From an uncultured Collinsella sp. (GTDB taxonomy: Bacteria; Actinomycetota; Coriobacteriia; Coriobacteriales; Coriobacteriaceae), in contig CABSNH010000024.1 in assembly GCA_902478985.1 (NCBI GenBank), positions 1 to 15,885 of the forward strand: DNA of 15,885 nt, given 5' to 3'. The stretch's first letter is position 1. Each line of letters opens with the position of its first letter. Under the pieces are notes generated by a model. It was not told the origin of the DNA, did no database searches, and saw nothing but the letters and a program-made list of their open reading frames with translations. Shown here piece after piece: positions 14,818-15,885 of this stretch. The position numbers were made by a program, and so were the translations under genes.

Positions 14818-15782
14818 TGTGTACGAGCATTCGATTTACCGATAATTCCGGCCACATGTATCTAGGCCGCAACCTCGACTGGAGCTTTGACTACGGCCAA
14901 CAGGTTCGCGTGATGCCGCGCGGGTTTCACATTCCGTATTCGTTTATCGACGACGCAACAGCGGCACACGCGGTGATCGGTATGTGCATCGATTACAAGA
15001 ACTATCCCATGTTCTTCGACTGCGGCAACGATGCAGGCCTCGCCGTGGCGGGTCTCAATTTCCCGGGTTATGCCGAGTATGCCGAGGACCCTGTCGACGG
15101 CAAGACCAATATCGCAGCCTATGAGTTTCCCCTGTGGGTGGCAGCGACGTTCTCGACGGTCGACGAGGTCGAGGCTGCGCTGCGCGATACGGTGATTGTC
15201 GCCAAATCTGCAGGAGAGGGGCTGGGCGTGTCGCTGCTCCATTGGATTATCGGCGACAGCCAGCGTAGCATCGTGGTCGAGATGATGGCTGACGGCCTGC
15301 ATGTATACGACGATCCGGTCGACACCCTTGCCAATCAGCCCACCTTCCCGTGGCACATGGAAAACCTGCGCACCTATATCACGGCCACAAGCGATTTTCC
15401 GCAGACGGCGACATGGCGTGGCGCCGAGCTCAAGCCCTATGGCGCGGGTGCCGGCATGCGCGGTATTCCGGGTGACTGCTATTCGCCGAGCCGTTTTGTA
15501 AAGGCGGCGTACCTCAATGCCAATTATCCGCAAAAGGAGAGCGAGACCGAAAACGTCGTCCGCATGTTCCGTTCACTCGAGGGCGTGGTGATGATCGAGG
15601 GGGCGTCCAGGATGGGCGATGGCAAGTTCGAGAAGACTATCTATACCGGATGCTTTAGCGCGCGCACGGGCAATTATTACTACGCGATGTATGGGGATCC
15701 GTCGATTCGCTACGTGAGCCTGACGGATGCCGAGGGCGCGAGCCCCGATAGACTCGTGGTTCCCGAGCCGCGTCGTTCGTAG
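14817..15782 (+). CDS. bsh: Bile salt hydrolase (choloylglycine hydrolase)
   Basis: From ATG at 14817 the 321-residue product is a cytoplasmic N-terminal-nucleophile hydrolase that splits glycine or taurine from conjugated bile salts. Removal of Met1 exposes C2 (MCTSIRF). R18 and D21 in GRNLDW, N81 in AGLNFPG, N173 in ANQPTF and the arginine in SPSRFVKA match the catalytic set of known bile salt hydrolases. N81, where penicillin V acylases tend to have tyrosine, favours bile salts. No signal peptide. Earlier in-frame ATG at 14754 would put residues before the nucleophile and is rejected. It stands alone between two terminators. The gene fits gut Collinsella, known bile-salt deconjugators. Preference for glycine or taurine conjugates is not readable. 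Confidence 0.93.
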   Translation: MCTSIRFTDNSGHMYLGRNLDWSFDYGQQVRVMPRGFHIPYSFIDDATAAHAVIGMCIDYKNYPMFFDCGNDAGLAVAGLNFPGYAEYAEDPVDGKTNIAAYEFPLWVAATFSTVDEVEAALRDTVIVAKSAGEGLGVSLLHWIIGDSQRSIVVEMMADGLHVYDDPVDTLANQPTFPWHMENLRTYITATSDFPQTATWRGAELKPYGAGAGMRGIPGDCYSPSRFVKAAYLNANYPQKESETENVVRMFRSLEGVVMIEGASRMGDGKFEKTIYTGCFSARTGNYYYAMYGDPSIRYVSLTDAEGASPDRLVVPEPRRS

Positions 15783-15830
15783 CCGCTAGCTTTACTGCAA
15801 TGCAAAGCGGCCCTGCGTCTCCCGTGAACT

Positions 15831-15869
15831 GCCTCCCATTTCTTGGACACGAGAAATGGGAGGCTTTTT
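15831..15869 (+). terminator. Strong terminator after the bile salt hydrolase
   Basis: GCCTCCCATTTCT (15831-15843) and AGAAATGGGAGGC (15852-15864) form a perfect 13-bp stem with an 8-base loop, followed by TTTTT (15865-15869). It is 49 bases after the stop codon. The rest of the window (15870-15885) shows no feature. Confidence 0.92.
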
Positions 15870-15885
15870 ATGCGTGTCGACTTGA

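Overview
The window is GC-rich (about 60%). It is dense with short intergenic gaps and looks like a chromosomal piece of a gut Coriobacteriia species, most likely Collinsella. The grounds are a bile salt hydrolase, a LuxR-type regulator with a C-terminal helix-turn-helix, LAxTG-type sorted surface proteins of Gram-positive design, codon use rich in GCC/GTC/GAG, and an overall gene style known from Collinsella. This assignment is from recognition, not from a database search.

Layout. On the + strand, a HAD-family phosphatase (93-1001) is followed after 10 bases by a LysR regulator of the CmbR/MtaR (sulfur amino acid) type (1012-1908) and then by a LuxR-type regulator (GTG start, 2058-3077). A convergent minus-strand gene (3221-4813) encodes a secreted, wall-anchored parallel beta-helix protein (paralog A). 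Divergent from it are a YxjG/YxjH-like cobalamin-independent methionine synthase family protein (5068-6201) and a uracil permease (6324-7658). The permease shares a bidirectional terminator with a minus-strand esterase (7720-8385). Then come two large minus-strand paralogs of protein A, B (8593-10377) and C (10657-12441), both 594 residues. A minus-strand AzgA-type purine permease follows (12649-13959). Divergent from it, on the + strand, are a peptide deformylase-like protein that lacks the catalytic glutamate (14153-14572) and a bile salt hydrolase (14817-15782), which ends in a strong terminator.

Main observations. (1) Paralogs A, B and C share an N-terminal export region, beta-helix repeats, a LA[AT]TGD sorting signal and an RKRS tail. 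Each also has a conserved upstream element exactly 19 bases from a conserved -10-like box. (2) Between B and C lies a non-genic copy of the last 14 codons, stop codon and terminator of the purine permease. It marks a tandem duplication of a unit made of permease tail, terminator, promoter and surface-protein gene. (3) The methionine synthase-like gene carries an operator closely matching the MET-box of LysR-type methionine regulators, and a regulator of that type is encoded about 3 kb away. (4) The deformylase homolog has HMIDH where active enzymes have HExxH. (5) The start region of the bile salt hydrolase gene can be paired in a hairpin that hides its ribosome-binding site.

Most of the window is ordinary nutrient-uptake and regulatory housekeeping. 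The accessory interest lies in the family of sorted beta-helix surface proteins, their shared promoter and their recent duplication.
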